A stretch of 43,158 nt of DNA, from NCBI GenBank assembly GCA_023301565.1, contig JALZUO010000053.1:1-43158 (forward strand), read 5' to 3'. A program made the translations under genes and the position numbers. Shown here piece after piece: positions 1 through 8,187 of this stretch. This DNA is from Oligoflexales bacterium (lineage in GTDB: Bacteria > Bdellovibrionota_B > Oligoflexia > Oligoflexales > JALZUQ01). Each line of letters begins with the position of its first letter. Position 1 is the stretch's first letter. Below the pieces are notes generated by a model. The model was not told where the DNA came from. It saw only the letters and a program-made list of their open reading frames with translations, and searched no databases.

Positions 1-98
1 AGTGAGCAAGTGAGCAAGTGAGCAAGTGAGCAAGTGAGCAAGTGAGCAAGTGAGCAAGTGAGCAAGTGAGCAAGTGAGCAAGTGAGCAAGTGAGCAAG
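1..98. repeat. 8-bp tandem repeat (AGTGAGCA) x about 12
   Basis: Twelve uninterrupted copies of the octamer AGTGAGCA run from the left edge, followed by a partial copy, so the true length is unknown. The plus strand meets TGA stops inside the repeat. The minus strand stays open in every frame because 8 is not a multiple of 3. A minus-strand ATG at 129-131 would read MQAVFSPPPRLLAH and then a repeated octapeptide off the window edge. No Shine-Dalgarno sequence is visible before that ATG, so coding is unproven. Such tracts are prone to slippage. Confidence 0.95.
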
Positions 99-306
99 TA
101 GCCGTGGCGGGGGACTGAAAACAGCCTGCATGACTACTCTGACAGTCTACTCTATTTTATAAAATAATTCTATGGTTTTTATATTTTTTTATGGAGAGAC
201 TTTAAAGACTCCAACGAGCTGTATAAGTCTTTGATATTTTTATATAAATACAAAAACATCAAAGACTAACTCGACTGTATAGTGACGGGAGAGCTACTTA
301 CTGTTG
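99..306. other. AT-rich intergenic region downstream of fumC
   Basis: This stretch lies between the tandem repeat and the fumC stop codon. It is AT-rich and holds an imperfect inverted repeat at 226-267, listed separately. Two similar words, CGAGCTGTATA near 215 and CGACTGTATA near 272, flank that hairpin. I see no gene with a ribosome binding site here. Confidence 0.5.
226..267 (-). terminator. Hairpin downstream of fumC, possible terminator
   Basis: Positions 226-241 and 252-267 form a 16-bp inverted repeat with one mismatch or wobble, closed by a loop of about 10 nt. It begins about 40 bp past the fumC stop on the minus strand. The stem is AT-rich and no clean U-run follows, so terminator function is an inference from position. 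Confidence 0.4.
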
Positions 307-1707
307 TTAGCTAGGCTCAATCATCTTTACAGGGTCTACAAACTTATCAAAATCTTCGCTGCTAACAAGACCCAGCTCAAGCGCTGCTTCTTTTAGGGTG
401 GAGCTGTCGGCAAAAGCTTTTTTGGCAATCTTTGCTGCCTGATCGTACCCGATGTGCTGGTTTAAAGCGGTTACAAGCATAAGCGAGCGATCCATCAAAA
501 GCTTCATCTGCTCTTTGTTTGGCTTAAGCCCTGCCAGGCATTTATCGACAAACGAGTTCATCGCATCGCTTGCCAGTCGCACAGATTCTAAAAGGTTATG
601 CACCATCATTGGCTTGTATACGTTTAGCTGCAGATGCCCTTGGCTTCCTGCAATCCCTACGGCCGTATCGTTACCTATAATCTGGGCTGCTACCATGGTT
701 AGTGCTTCGCACTGCGTGGGGTTGACCTTTCCAGGCATGATCGAGCTTCCTGGCTCATTGGCAGGAATGACAAGCTCAGCTAGCCCAGCCCGAGGGCCAC
801 TCGCCAAAAGACGCACGTCGTTTCCTAGCTTCATCAGCACCGTTGCCAAAAGACGCATACTGCTACTAGCTTCAACTATCGCATCGTGTGCACTCAGAGC
901 CATAAACTTATTTGCAGACGTTACAAACGGCTGCCCTGTTAGATCGCCAATTTGCCGCGCTACCTTATCAGCCCACTTAGGATGGGTGTTAAGACCAGTA
1001 CCTACAGCTGTCCCGCCCAAAGCTAGCTTGTAAAGGCTTTGCAAAGAATGAGCTACATGTTGCTGCACGTTTTCAATCTGAGCGACATATGCAGAAAACT
1101 CTTGGCCTACAGATAGAGGCGTAGCATCCATCATGTGTGTGCGGCCTATTTTCAGAACGTCTTTGTTGGTTTCGACGATCTCAGCCAATACAGTGTGTAT
1201 CTTTTTAAGGGCTGGAACCAGTCGTTCTTGTATAGAAAGCACCGATGCAACGTGCATCACGGTTGGAAAAACATCGTTCGAGCTTTGACTTTTATTGACA
1301 TCATCATTTGGGTGAATTGGGGTTTTCGTTCCGACCTCTCCGCCCATCGATTCAATCGCACGGTTTGAAATCACTTCATTTGCATTCATGTTTGACTGCG
1401 TGCCAGAGCCAGTTTGCCAGACAACCAGCGGAAAATGATCGCTTAGCTTTTCTGCGATGACTTCATCACAGGCTAAAGCAATTTTTTGCGCTTTTTCTTT
1501 TGGCATTTTCCCTAAAGCTGCATTGGTTAAAGCCGCTGCTTTTTTGACAAAGCCAAACGCCCGGATCACTTCGGGCTGCATTCTATGAGTACCTATTTTA
1601 AAGTTGACGAGACTACGCTGGGTTTGAGCACCCCAATAAGCACTCGCAGGTACTTCGACCTCGCCTAAACTATCTGTTTCTATTCTTACTTCGGCTTTGT
1701 CGTTCAT
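307..1707 (-). CDS. fumC: Fumarate hydratase class II (fumarase C)
   Basis: FumC interconverts fumarate and L-malate in the TCA cycle without an iron-sulfur cluster; it is a cytosolic homotetramer. The protein has 466 residues, the usual class II length. The family signature GSSIMPGKVNP is at about residues 320-330. The substrate-binding stretches SGTQSNMNANEV and GRTHMMDATPLSVGQE are intact. I start at the ATG at 1705-1707 because GAGG lies just upstream on the minus strand. A longer frame reaches 1782 but adds 25 residues without family support. The gene stands alone and is divergent from the truncated haemoglobin gene. Identification is secure. Confidence 0.96.
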   Translation of the reverse strand: MNDKAEVRIETDSLGEVEVPASAYWGAQTQRSLVNFKIGTHRMQPEVIRAFGFVKKAAALTNAALGKMPKEKAQKIALACDEVIAEKLSDHFPLVVWQTGSGTQSNMNANEVISNRAIESMGGEVGTKTPIHPNDDVNKSQSSNDVFPTVMHVASVLSIQERLVPALKKIHTVLAEIVETNKDVLKIGRTHMMDATPLSVGQEFSAYVAQIENVQQHVAHSLQSLYKLALGGTAVGTGLNTHPKWADKVARQIGDLTGQPFVTSANKFMALSAHDAIVEASSSMRLLATVLMKLGNDVRLLASGPRAGLAELVIPANEPGSSIMPGKVNPTQCEALTMVAAQIIGNDTAVGIAGSQGHLQLNVYKPMMVHNLLESVRLASDAMNSFVDKCLAGLKPNKEQMKLLMDRSLMLVTALNQHIGYDQAAKIAKKAFADSSTLKEAALELGLVSSEDFDKFVDPVKMIEPS

Positions 1708-1814
1708 TTGGACCTCACTTAACTTGCCAAAAAAATTCATGGTCAGTTTTCCGCAAAGGCTATCATCTGCCATAAGCCGCAATCAGGCAAAATATAGGCC
1801 ACACAAAGGCTTGT

Positions 1815-2264
1815 ATGTGCTCAGGAAGTATGCAAATCTTTGCTCTATCAAAGCTAGAAGCACTCTCACCCAAAGGACTGCAAAGCGTGAACCTATACGA
1901 ACAAATCGGTGAAAAAAGGCTAGAGGCCATCGTCGAGCGAACTTACAACGCAGCATTTTTAGACCCTATGATCGGCTACTTGTTTCTGGGAAAGAGCAAA
2001 GCGCGCATCGTAGAAATGCAGCTTAAGTTTTTACGTGCCAGGTTTGGCGGCCCCAAAGAATACGTTGCAAGTGGTGGAAAAGATCTTGCTTCCGCTCACC
2101 GCGGGCTAGGGCTTCGCAAAGGACACTTTTATCGTCGGATAGTGCTCTTGCAAGAAGCCATGCAGGAAGAAAACTTACCTGAAAGTGTACAAGAGCAGTG
2201 GTTAGGTTGGGAAAAAAAGTTTGAGACACTTATTTTAGGTACGGCAAAAACCTGTAGTGATTGA
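1815..2264 (+). CDS. Truncated (2/2) haemoglobin family protein
   Basis: This 149-residue protein belongs to the truncated haemoglobin family, small haem proteins that bind O2 or NO. The globin part spans about residues 26-135. LYEQIG opens the fold, and the proximal haem ligand is predicted to be H95 in SAHRGLGL, as in other family members. HFYRR follows as the G-helix start. The ATG at 1815 has AAAGG five bases upstream; ATG 1830 and GTG 1887 are alternatives that lie nearer the domain start. It is divergent from fumC with about 107 bp between them. The substrate is unknown; family membership is fairly sure from the motif order. Confidence 0.8.
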   Translation: MCSGSMQIFALSKLEALSPKGLQSVNLYEQIGEKRLEAIVERTYNAAFLDPMIGYLFLGKSKARIVEMQLKFLRARFGGPKEYVASGGKDLASAHRGLGLRKGHFYRRIVLLQEAMQEENLPESVQEQWLGWEKKFETLILGTAKTCSD

Positions 2265-2438
2265 GTTTTACTGACTCTGTTTTATGTGTTTTGCGTATTT
2301 TGTAGCTGCGCAGCTCAAACTAACGTGGCCTTCTGTACCTAGCGGCAATGAGCCCGCCAAAAAAGTTAAAGCCTAGCAAGACCTCTTGCAGATCACAGGC
2401 CAACTTATAAAGAACATCCACAAGTGAATAGAGAAGAG

Positions 2439-3857
2439 CTAGTCTCTTATCTCATTAGATTCATTTTCTTTCGCTTTTTTATCTCTAAACAAAAGCTTTG
2501 GCATCACAGGCCCTAGGCGCAACGCCTTACGAAACTCGTTTGCCATAAACCGTTTGTAGCTTTCTTGGATAAACCCTTCAACGTTGCATTTAACTACAAA
2601 GGTCGGCGGTCTTTCACGGACCTGGGTTGCATAGTAAAACTTTGCACGCTTGTTGTAGCCTTTATTAAGAGCTGGAGACTGCTTTGCTACGATCACCTCT
2701 AGGGTTCTGTTAACTTCAGAGGTTGTAATCCTACGGTTTGCTATTTCCCATAGTTTTTCGACTTTTGATTTGATGTCCTGGATTCTTTTACCAGTCAAAG
2801 CAGAGGTGAACATCATTGGAAAGTGAGCGTGCCTACCTAGCTTTGCTTTAAGGTCTTTCTCCCACTCACTCGATGTTTTCGAGTCTTTTTCTTCGACCAG
2901 ATCCCACTTATTTACAAGGATGATCAGCATCTTCCCGGCTTCCGCCCCAAAACGCAATATGCGCTGGTCTTGCTCGCACAGGCCTAGGTTCGCATCTAGA
3001 ACCAGCAAGATCACGTCTGCTATCTTGATGTTTCCAAAAGCTTTGATCGAACTAAAAATTTCAACGCGGTCTTTGATTTTTGGACGCTTACGCATACCAG
3101 CCGTATCTAATATTTCATAGTCTTTTTGGTTGTAGCGGTAGCGAGCCTTGATGCTGTCGCGGGTTGTACCGGCTACTTCGCTTACCATCGAGCGATCGTC
3201 GCCCAAAAGCTTGTTGGTGATAGAGCTTTTACCGGCGTTCGGTCTACCAACAATAGCTATTTTACATATATCTTCACCGGTGACTTTGGTTTGCGGTTTG
3301 ATCGATTCTTCTAGTTCGATAAACCTATCTTCTAGATGAAGCCGTAGCGATCCCAACCCTCTTCTGTGCGAAGCACAAACCTCAAGCTGGTGCTCCGGAG
3401 CTATTTCGTAAAAGTCATACCTGTTTTGTTCGGCTCCTTTCGCATCCATCTTGTTTAGAACGAGCGTGCAAGGTGTCTCGCTGCGCCGGACGATATCCAT
3501 CAGCTTTTTGTCGTAAGGGTGCAGCCCAGCCGAAGCGTCGACAATTAAAATAATGTAATCGCTAAGCTCAACTACTTTTTTACTTTGCGCCCAAATCTTT
3601 GCCTGTGAAAGAGGCTCGCCGAATTCCTTGGCTGGATCTTCTACCAGCTCCATACCCGGCTCAAACCCAGCACTGTCGTAGAGAAAAAAGCTTCTTAGCC
3701 CTTGCTCTTCTGGGATCAGCTCTTTCAAGTAATCTCTGGTAACGCCTGGCTGATCGTCTACGAGCGCCTGTTTCGAACGAGTAAGCGCGTTAAACAACGT
3801 GGACTTACCTACGTTTGCTCTACCTAAAATACCGACGCTGTATGCAAAAGACTTCAA
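2439..3857 (-). CDS. der: Ribosome biogenesis GTPase Der (EngA)
   Basis: Der is a double GTPase needed for assembly of the large ribosomal subunit. The 472-residue protein has two G domains and a C-terminal KH-like domain, the normal layout. G domain 1 has GRANVGKS (12-19), DSAG (61-64) and NKMD (135-138). G domain 2 has GRPNAGKS (204-211), DTAG (251-254) and NKWD (316-319). The start is a TTG at 3855-3857 with GCAGG upstream. It follows rnc by about 50 bp on the same strand, so co-transcription is likely. This links two RNA and ribosome maturation factors. Confidence 0.97.
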   Translation of the reverse strand: MKSFAYSVGILGRANVGKSTLFNALTRSKQALVDDQPGVTRDYLKELIPEEQGLRSFFLYDSAGFEPGMELVEDPAKEFGEPLSQAKIWAQSKKVVELSDYIILIVDASAGLHPYDKKLMDIVRRSETPCTLVLNKMDAKGAEQNRYDFYEIAPEHQLEVCASHRRGLGSLRLHLEDRFIELEESIKPQTKVTGEDICKIAIVGRPNAGKSSITNKLLGDDRSMVSEVAGTTRDSIKARYRYNQKDYEILDTAGMRKRPKIKDRVEIFSSIKAFGNIKIADVILLVLDANLGLCEQDQRILRFGAEAGKMLIILVNKWDLVEEKDSKTSSEWEKDLKAKLGRHAHFPMMFTSALTGKRIQDIKSKVEKLWEIANRRITTSEVNRTLEVIVAKQSPALNKGYNKRAKFYYATQVRERPPTFVVKCNVEGFIQESYKRFMANEFRKALRLGPVMPKLLFRDKKAKENESNEIRD

Positions 3858-3907
3858 TTTAACCTGCTCTTTGTGGTTTGTTTTTTAACTTTTTTTAAAA
3901 CTACTTT

Positions 3908-4735
3908 TTAAATTGCTTTGGCAGCTGTTCTGCGGCTGTCGCTTTTCCTTAGAAAAGTATTTGCAGGGTTCACTTGGCCACCATTGTCAGCTGCCGTACT
4001 TTGACTCGCTGCCTTGTAACGATCTAGCTTTCCAAGAGCGAGTTTTGCCGACTGTTTTTCGGCAGCCTTTTTACTTTTTGCACTAGCTACCGCTAGTGTC
4101 TCGCCTCTAAATACGCACCGCACCCTAAACACCGGGTTGTGAGCTGGTCCAAAAGTTTCGACCAGCTGGTAAGCAGGCCTTTCCTGGTAAACCGTCTGGA
4201 AAAACTCTTGTAGCCTTGATTTAGCATCAAAGCTAGTAGCACCTATATCTAAGTCTTTAGCACTATCCAAGAGTTCTCTAAGTTTTTTATGCAAAATTGG
4301 ATAAAAAACAGTTTTTGTTACCTCAAAGCCACAAATAAGGAAAATCGCTCCACATAGTGCTTCAAAGGTTTCGGCTAAAATCTTAGAGCTAACCTCTCTG
4401 ATGCTAGGCCCTAGTTTGATGTATTTCTCTAGCTCAAGACCGCTGGCAAGCTCTGAAAACACCTCACCACTGACAAGCTCCGAGCGAAGCTTTGAGAGCA
4501 CGCCTTCTTTGGCATCTTTCTTATTCTCATAGAGAAGCTCTGCTGCAAGCAGCCCCAAGACCGAATCACCTAAAAACTCTAGGCGCTGGTAGTTTCTTTT
4601 TAAATGAATAGAAGTTGGCTTGCTGCCAGCTGTAGTTGATCCGTGTGAAAATGCTTCGTTTAAGAGCTCTTCATTTAAAGATGCGCTTAACCCAAGTTTT
4701 TCGCACAGACTCGCAAAGTTCGAGTTCTGCTTCAT
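3908..4735 (-). CDS. rnc: Ribonuclease III
   Basis: RNase III cuts double-stranded RNA in rRNA and mRNA processing. The signature RLEFLGDSVLGLLAAELLYE marks the catalytic domain (about residues 50-70). A second acidic patch, ETFEALCGAIF, follows at about 122-132. The double-stranded RNA-binding domain covers about 166-236 and ends in KKAAEKQSAKLALGKL. The protein is 275 residues, longer than usual because of a polar tail of about 38 residues after that domain. The start ATG has GGGGA about 10 bp upstream. It is first in a likely rnc-der operon. Confidence 0.96.
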   Translation of the reverse strand: MKQNSNFASLCEKLGLSASLNEELLNEAFSHGSTTAGSKPTSIHLKRNYQRLEFLGDSVLGLLAAELLYENKKDAKEGVLSKLRSELVSGEVFSELASGLELEKYIKLGPSIREVSSKILAETFEALCGAIFLICGFEVTKTVFYPILHKKLRELLDSAKDLDIGATSFDAKSRLQEFFQTVYQERPAYQLVETFGPAHNPVFRVRCVFRGETLAVASAKSKKAAEKQSAKLALGKLDRYKAASQSTAADNGGQVNPANTFLRKSDSRRTAAKAI

Positions 4736-4876
4736 TTTTTAAAAATCCCCTCTATACGTCCCTAGTCACTATACTACCCCTAACTCCCTGATTCTAGTCG
4801 CTTTCCACTGCCCAAAACCAAAACGAGGTAAAGTGTCCCTTTATTTAGCAGAAAACCAGTAAAACTTCACGGTGAA

Positions 4877-4905
4877 TTGGCCAACGCGACCTAACTACCT
4901 ATTAT
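4877..4905 (+). promoter_or_regulatory. Predicted sigma-70-type promoter for mltG
   Basis: TTGGCC (4877-4882) and TATTAT (4900-4905) are separated by exactly 17 bp. This matches the -35/-10 pattern with four of six and five of six consensus bases. Transcription would begin near 4912, giving a leader of about 60 nt before the TTG start of mltG. It lies in the divergent rnc/mltG spacer. Confidence 0.5.
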
Positions 4906-4972
4906 AGTATTTAATTTTAATAATACCCTGAGGAGGCGAGCTCCAGCGCCTTCGACCAAGAGGAGCTAAACC

Positions 4973-6013
4973 TTGAAACGAACCTCTACCCTAGCGGCCA
5001 CCCTAACAGCATTACTCCTATTTTCTATAGTGGTCGCCTTAGTTGCTTATGGGTGGGTTTATAGCCAAGCGAAAAAATCTATCACATTGCAGGCTCCTTT
5101 AAAGATAGAACTAAAGCGAGGGGTCGGCTCACGTAGCCTGGCAGGTCAACTTAGCAAGCACCTACCTGGTACAAGTAAACTTGGCCTATACGCAAACATC
5201 CGTCTGTTTCAAAAATTTGAAAAGTTTCAGGCTGGCACATATCAATTCAGTGGCCACGTAAACCTAGATAAAATAGCCAAAGCAATGCGTGCCGGAGACA
5301 TCCACCGTGAAGTGCTTTTTAGCTTTACGATCCCCGAAGGTTTTAGTTTGCCAAAAATCGCAGCTCGTCTACAAGCCCTTGGGCTTGGCAGTAAATCCAG
5401 TTTTATGCAGCTTATGACAAGTCAGGCCTTTTTAAAAAAAATGAACATTCAAGGTGCCAAGACCCTCGAAGGTTTTATCTACCCCGCTACCTACTCTTTT
5501 TACGAGCAGACCTCTGGTGAAAACATCCTCAAAAAAATGGTCGATACTTTTTGGAAAAACCTACCACCTACTTACCTCGATAAAATTCGCCAAAGAAACC
5601 TGAGTTTGGTCGATGCGGTAAACATCGCTTCGATGATCGAACTTGAGACCAGCGTCGACGACGAGCGTCCGATGGTTGCCGAAGTGATTTTAGCTCGCCT
5701 TGCCAAACGCCAGCCTCTGGGTATAGACGCCGCCCTGATATATGGAATCAAAGGCTATGACGGCGATATAAAGACCGTACATTTAAGAGATAGGACAAAC
5801 CCATACAACAACCGCATCTATGGCGGACTGCCGCCAACCCCGATTGGCAGCCCCTCAGCCAAAAGCCTAGAGGCCGTGCTGAGCCCCACAAGCTATGGCT
5901 ACTACTACTATGTCCTGCTGGACCGCAAAACAGGGCGTCACCACTTCTCTAAGACCCTCCAGGAGCATAACCGCTACGTCCGCAGGCTGGTTCAGGAAGA
6001 ACGCAGCCGCTAG
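4973..6013 (+). CDS. mltG: Endolytic murein transglycosylase MltG (YceG-like)
   Basis: MltG cleaves nascent glycan strands within peptidoglycan and is thought to end glycan polymerisation. The 346-residue protein has one N-terminal membrane segment (about 9-30) and then a periplasmic YceG domain. The catalytic glutamate is predicted to be E223 in ASMIELET, matching the family motif. The C-terminal motifs NPYNNRIYGGLPPTPIGSP and YYYVLLDRKTGRHHFS are typical. The start is TTG with AGGAG about 8 bp upstream. It appears to be transcribed alone. Identification is secure. Confidence 0.95.
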   Translation: MKRTSTLAATLTALLLFSIVVALVAYGWVYSQAKKSITLQAPLKIELKRGVGSRSLAGQLSKHLPGTSKLGLYANIRLFQKFEKFQAGTYQFSGHVNLDKIAKAMRAGDIHREVLFSFTIPEGFSLPKIAARLQALGLGSKSSFMQLMTSQAFLKKMNIQGAKTLEGFIYPATYSFYEQTSGENILKKMVDTFWKNLPPTYLDKIRQRNLSLVDAVNIASMIELETSVDDERPMVAEVILARLAKRQPLGIDAALIYGIKGYDGDIKTVHLRDRTNPYNNRIYGGLPPTPIGSPSAKSLEAVLSPTSYGYYYYVLLDRKTGRHHFSKTLQEHNRYVRRLVQEERSR

Positions 6014-6225
6014 CCTATTCCTGGCCCCTATATAGAGTTGAACCCAGCAAGAGGAATTAGGCAAATTTTGCGTGATACTTCCCTACGAGCTCAGCTGTTT
6101 TGCCAAAGGCAATTTGCATACTTCCAGAAACCAGCCGACTAAACCTCCGCGAACTTCCGCCGATAGAAATGCTTGATCCAAGAGATCGCAAATCCACCGG
6201 GTTTTAAGCTGGAGAAACCATAGCC

Positions 6226-6717
6226 ATGACAAAAAAAACAAGCACTAAGAGCAAGGAAACTGCTGCTGCAAGTTCGGAAAAGATTGCTAAAACAATTCCG
6301 TTTCGCGCAAGAAAAGACACAAAAAAGACAAAGCCTAAAGAAAAAAATGCAAAAAAATCCTCGGATAAACGTACGGGTGATCGAATCCCTGTAAAAATGC
6401 TTGTCGACTACAAGTCTGAGGGAAACTACCTTTTTGATTTTTCTTACAACCTTGGAACAGGCGGTATTTTTATTCATACGCAATCGATATTACCTAGAGG
6501 TAGCGTCGTTGTGATGAACTTCACCCTCCCAGAGACCGGAGAAAAGTTTGAAGTCAAAGGCCAGGTCATGTGGACCCAAGAAGTTGCTCCTGAAGCAGAG
6601 GCCAGCACAGGTATGGGCGTGCAGTTTTTGGAACTTTCCGAACAACAGCGCACTGTCTTAGCAGAGTATGTAAATCAGTTCTCGAGCTCCTATCAAAACC
6701 CTCTAGCGGCTGTTTAA
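6226..6717 (+). CDS. PilZ-domain protein with a basic N-terminal tail
   Basis: PilZ domains sense cyclic di-GMP. The 163-residue protein starts with a Lys-rich, low-complexity region of about 47 residues and then has a PilZ domain (about 49-150). R49-T-G-D-R53 fits the RxxxR motif. The second motif reads NLGTGG (75-80), with Gly where the (D/N)xSxxG consensus has Ser. The closing GMGVQFLELSEQQR is like PilZ variants common in myxobacteria and Bdellovibrio relatives. CTGGAG is about 11 bp before the ATG. Binding of c-di-GMP is plausible but not certain because of the Ser-to-Gly change. Confidence 0.85.
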   Translation: MTKKTSTKSKETAAASSEKIAKTIPFRARKDTKKTKPKEKNAKKSSDKRTGDRIPVKMLVDYKSEGNYLFDFSYNLGTGGIFIHTQSILPRGSVVVMNFTLPETGEKFEVKGQVMWTQEVAPEAEASTGMGVQFLELSEQQRTVLAEYVNQFSSSYQNPLAAV

Positions 6718-6735
6718 CGCAAGACAAATAGGCCT

Positions 6736-6782
6736 GATATAAACAAAGGGAGTGCTGTAAAAGCGCTCCCTTTGTTTATATC
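6736..6782. terminator. Long bidirectional terminator hairpin
   Basis: Positions 6736-6755 pair with 6763-6782 as a 20-bp stem with a single G-U wobble around a 7-nt loop. It sits between the convergent PilZ gene and the lipoprotein gene and can serve both strands. Confidence 0.85.
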
Positions 6783-6800
6783 TTTCAAGCTTCAGAAACT

Positions 6801-7460
6801 CTACTTTTGCAACTGAGCACATGCTCTAAAGTATTCGTTGTATGTGAAACCTGTTTGACAAGCTACAGTTCTTTGTTTGTTGCTTGGCAAAGTATACCTA
6901 GTGGAAGGTATAAAGCTTTCGCTCGAATATGCAGCCAATTGGTTAACAGGGTTTTTTATAGGCTCATAAGATCCTGCGAACATATGAGAGCTATCGACCA
7001 CTGCTGTACCAGCAATTGTATTGTTATCTTCACATCTGCCTGTAACTGTATTGTAGTATCCACCTTCAAACTGGCATATCCCTCTAAGTTGAGCGACAGC
7101 GACACTCAGTCCGTTTGAATTGCTATCAACGTGGACTTCCCCAGGAATCAAGAAAGAGCCTCCTGAAGTAGAATAAGTGCTACCATTCGTGTTCTGAGAA
7201 CTATTCGCTTCGTTGAAGTCTGCAATAACTCTGCTTTTCTCGTTTTGGGCTGAGAGCTCTATAGAGGCTCTTTCTTCTTGATTAAGGAAAGGATTGCTTA
7301 GATCCTGACTTTTTTGACTTTCTATGTTTGCAAGCTGTTCTCCAAGAATGGAACTCGGTGTGTCACCACTCAAACCACTGCTAGCAGCAGTTCCGAGCTT
7401 ACAGCTCACTGTAGACAGACCTAAAACCATGGCCATTAATATTAGGTTTGCTATTTTCAT
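6801..7460 (-). CDS. Putative lipoprotein of unknown function with two C-x-Y-N-type motifs
   Basis: I do not recognise the family. With the ATG at 7458-7460 (GGAG 8 bp upstream) the protein has 219 residues. It begins with a lipoprotein signal, MKIANLILMAMVLGLSTVSC, so Cys20 would be lipidated. Residues 40-110 are polar and rich in Ser, Asn, Gln and Glu. The C-terminal half contains two similar Cys motifs, CQFEGGYYNTVTGRC and CQTGFTYNEYFRAC, which could be a duplicated small disulfide unit. An upstream extension to 7514 lacks support. It is convergent with the PilZ gene and probably anchored in the envelope. Confidence 0.7.
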   Translation of the reverse strand: MKIANLILMAMVLGLSTVSCKLGTAASSGLSGDTPSSILGEQLANIESQKSQDLSNPFLNQEERASIELSAQNEKSRVIADFNEANSSQNTNGSTYSTSGGSFLIPGEVHVDSNSNGLSVAVAQLRGICQFEGGYYNTVTGRCEDNNTIAGTAVVDSSHMFAGSYEPIKNPVNQLAAYSSESFIPSTRYTLPSNKQRTVACQTGFTYNEYFRACAQLQK

Positions 7461-7702
7461 TTTTAGATCTCCCTCAAATTTTATGTACAAGCTTCGTGAA
7501 TAGCGTTTCGGCATTTCGCCCGGTAAAATCCACCTAAGCTATATACAGCAGTGTTTTCAGATCCTTACATCTCTTTTTAACATCCCAGACTCGGTAAAAG
7601 ACTTCTAAAAAAATCTGCAAAAAGCTCATTTTTGGCCTTCACCTTCCCTAAACGGTCATGCTATCTTCTAGGGGAGTGTTTTCAGAGGAGAGCTCAACTG
7701 CC

Positions 7703-8122
7703 ATGTTTGTGATTTGGCGCAGACCAGATGGATACCACGGTGCAAGACCCGAAGACTTTCGAGTTATCGACGTCAAGGGTGATGCTGTTCTTTGGCTACA
7801 TAAAAACGATCGTGATTGGTACCCGTTCCAGGTCTCTGGCGGTTGGCAAGACGAAGACCAAACCATCAAGATCAACCGATTTGCAAACCTGCTAGACAGA
7901 GGGCCGTCTGATTGGGTTCAAACCCTAGTCACTATGTTTCACGATTCACCGTTTGATGATCCGCATGAATTCTCTGAAGACCTTGAAACTTGGATGGATA
8001 CGCTAAGGCAATGCATCAAAGGGGACCAGTGGGCTAGAGAGTTTGTGGAAACAGTCTTTGTAGAAATCCACTCAAAGCTTGAAGCTTCTAAAGGTGATTT
8101 TACGAACGCCGTAAAAAACTAA
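7703..8122 (+). CDS. Conserved hypothetical protein
   Basis: I do not recognise a named domain. The protein has 139 residues from the ATG at 7703, which is preceded at some distance by GAGGAGAG. An in-frame ATG at 7658 would add 15 residues but has no ribosome binding site. It is acidic and rich in aromatic residues, with a start like MFVIWRRPDGYHGARPEDF and clusters of Trp and Asp. No signal peptide or membrane segment is visible, so it is probably cytosolic. Codon use and uninterrupted length support a real gene. It is convergent with pgi. Confidence 0.65.
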   Translation: MFVIWRRPDGYHGARPEDFRVIDVKGDAVLWLHKNDRDWYPFQVSGGWQDEDQTIKINRFANLLDRGPSDWVQTLVTMFHDSPFDDPHEFSEDLETWMDTLRQCIKGDQWAREFVETVFVEIHSKLEASKGDFTNAVKN

Positions 8123-8187
8123 TTTATTAAAAAATAATCCAATCAATTTCAAATAACAGTTTTAAAGAAGAGTTTTAGATAAGAGGT

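Noticed and set aside
6014-6225. Possible c-di-GMP riboswitch before the PilZ gene
   Set aside because: The leader lacks the conserved core segments of GEMM-type RNAs; only short similar words were found.
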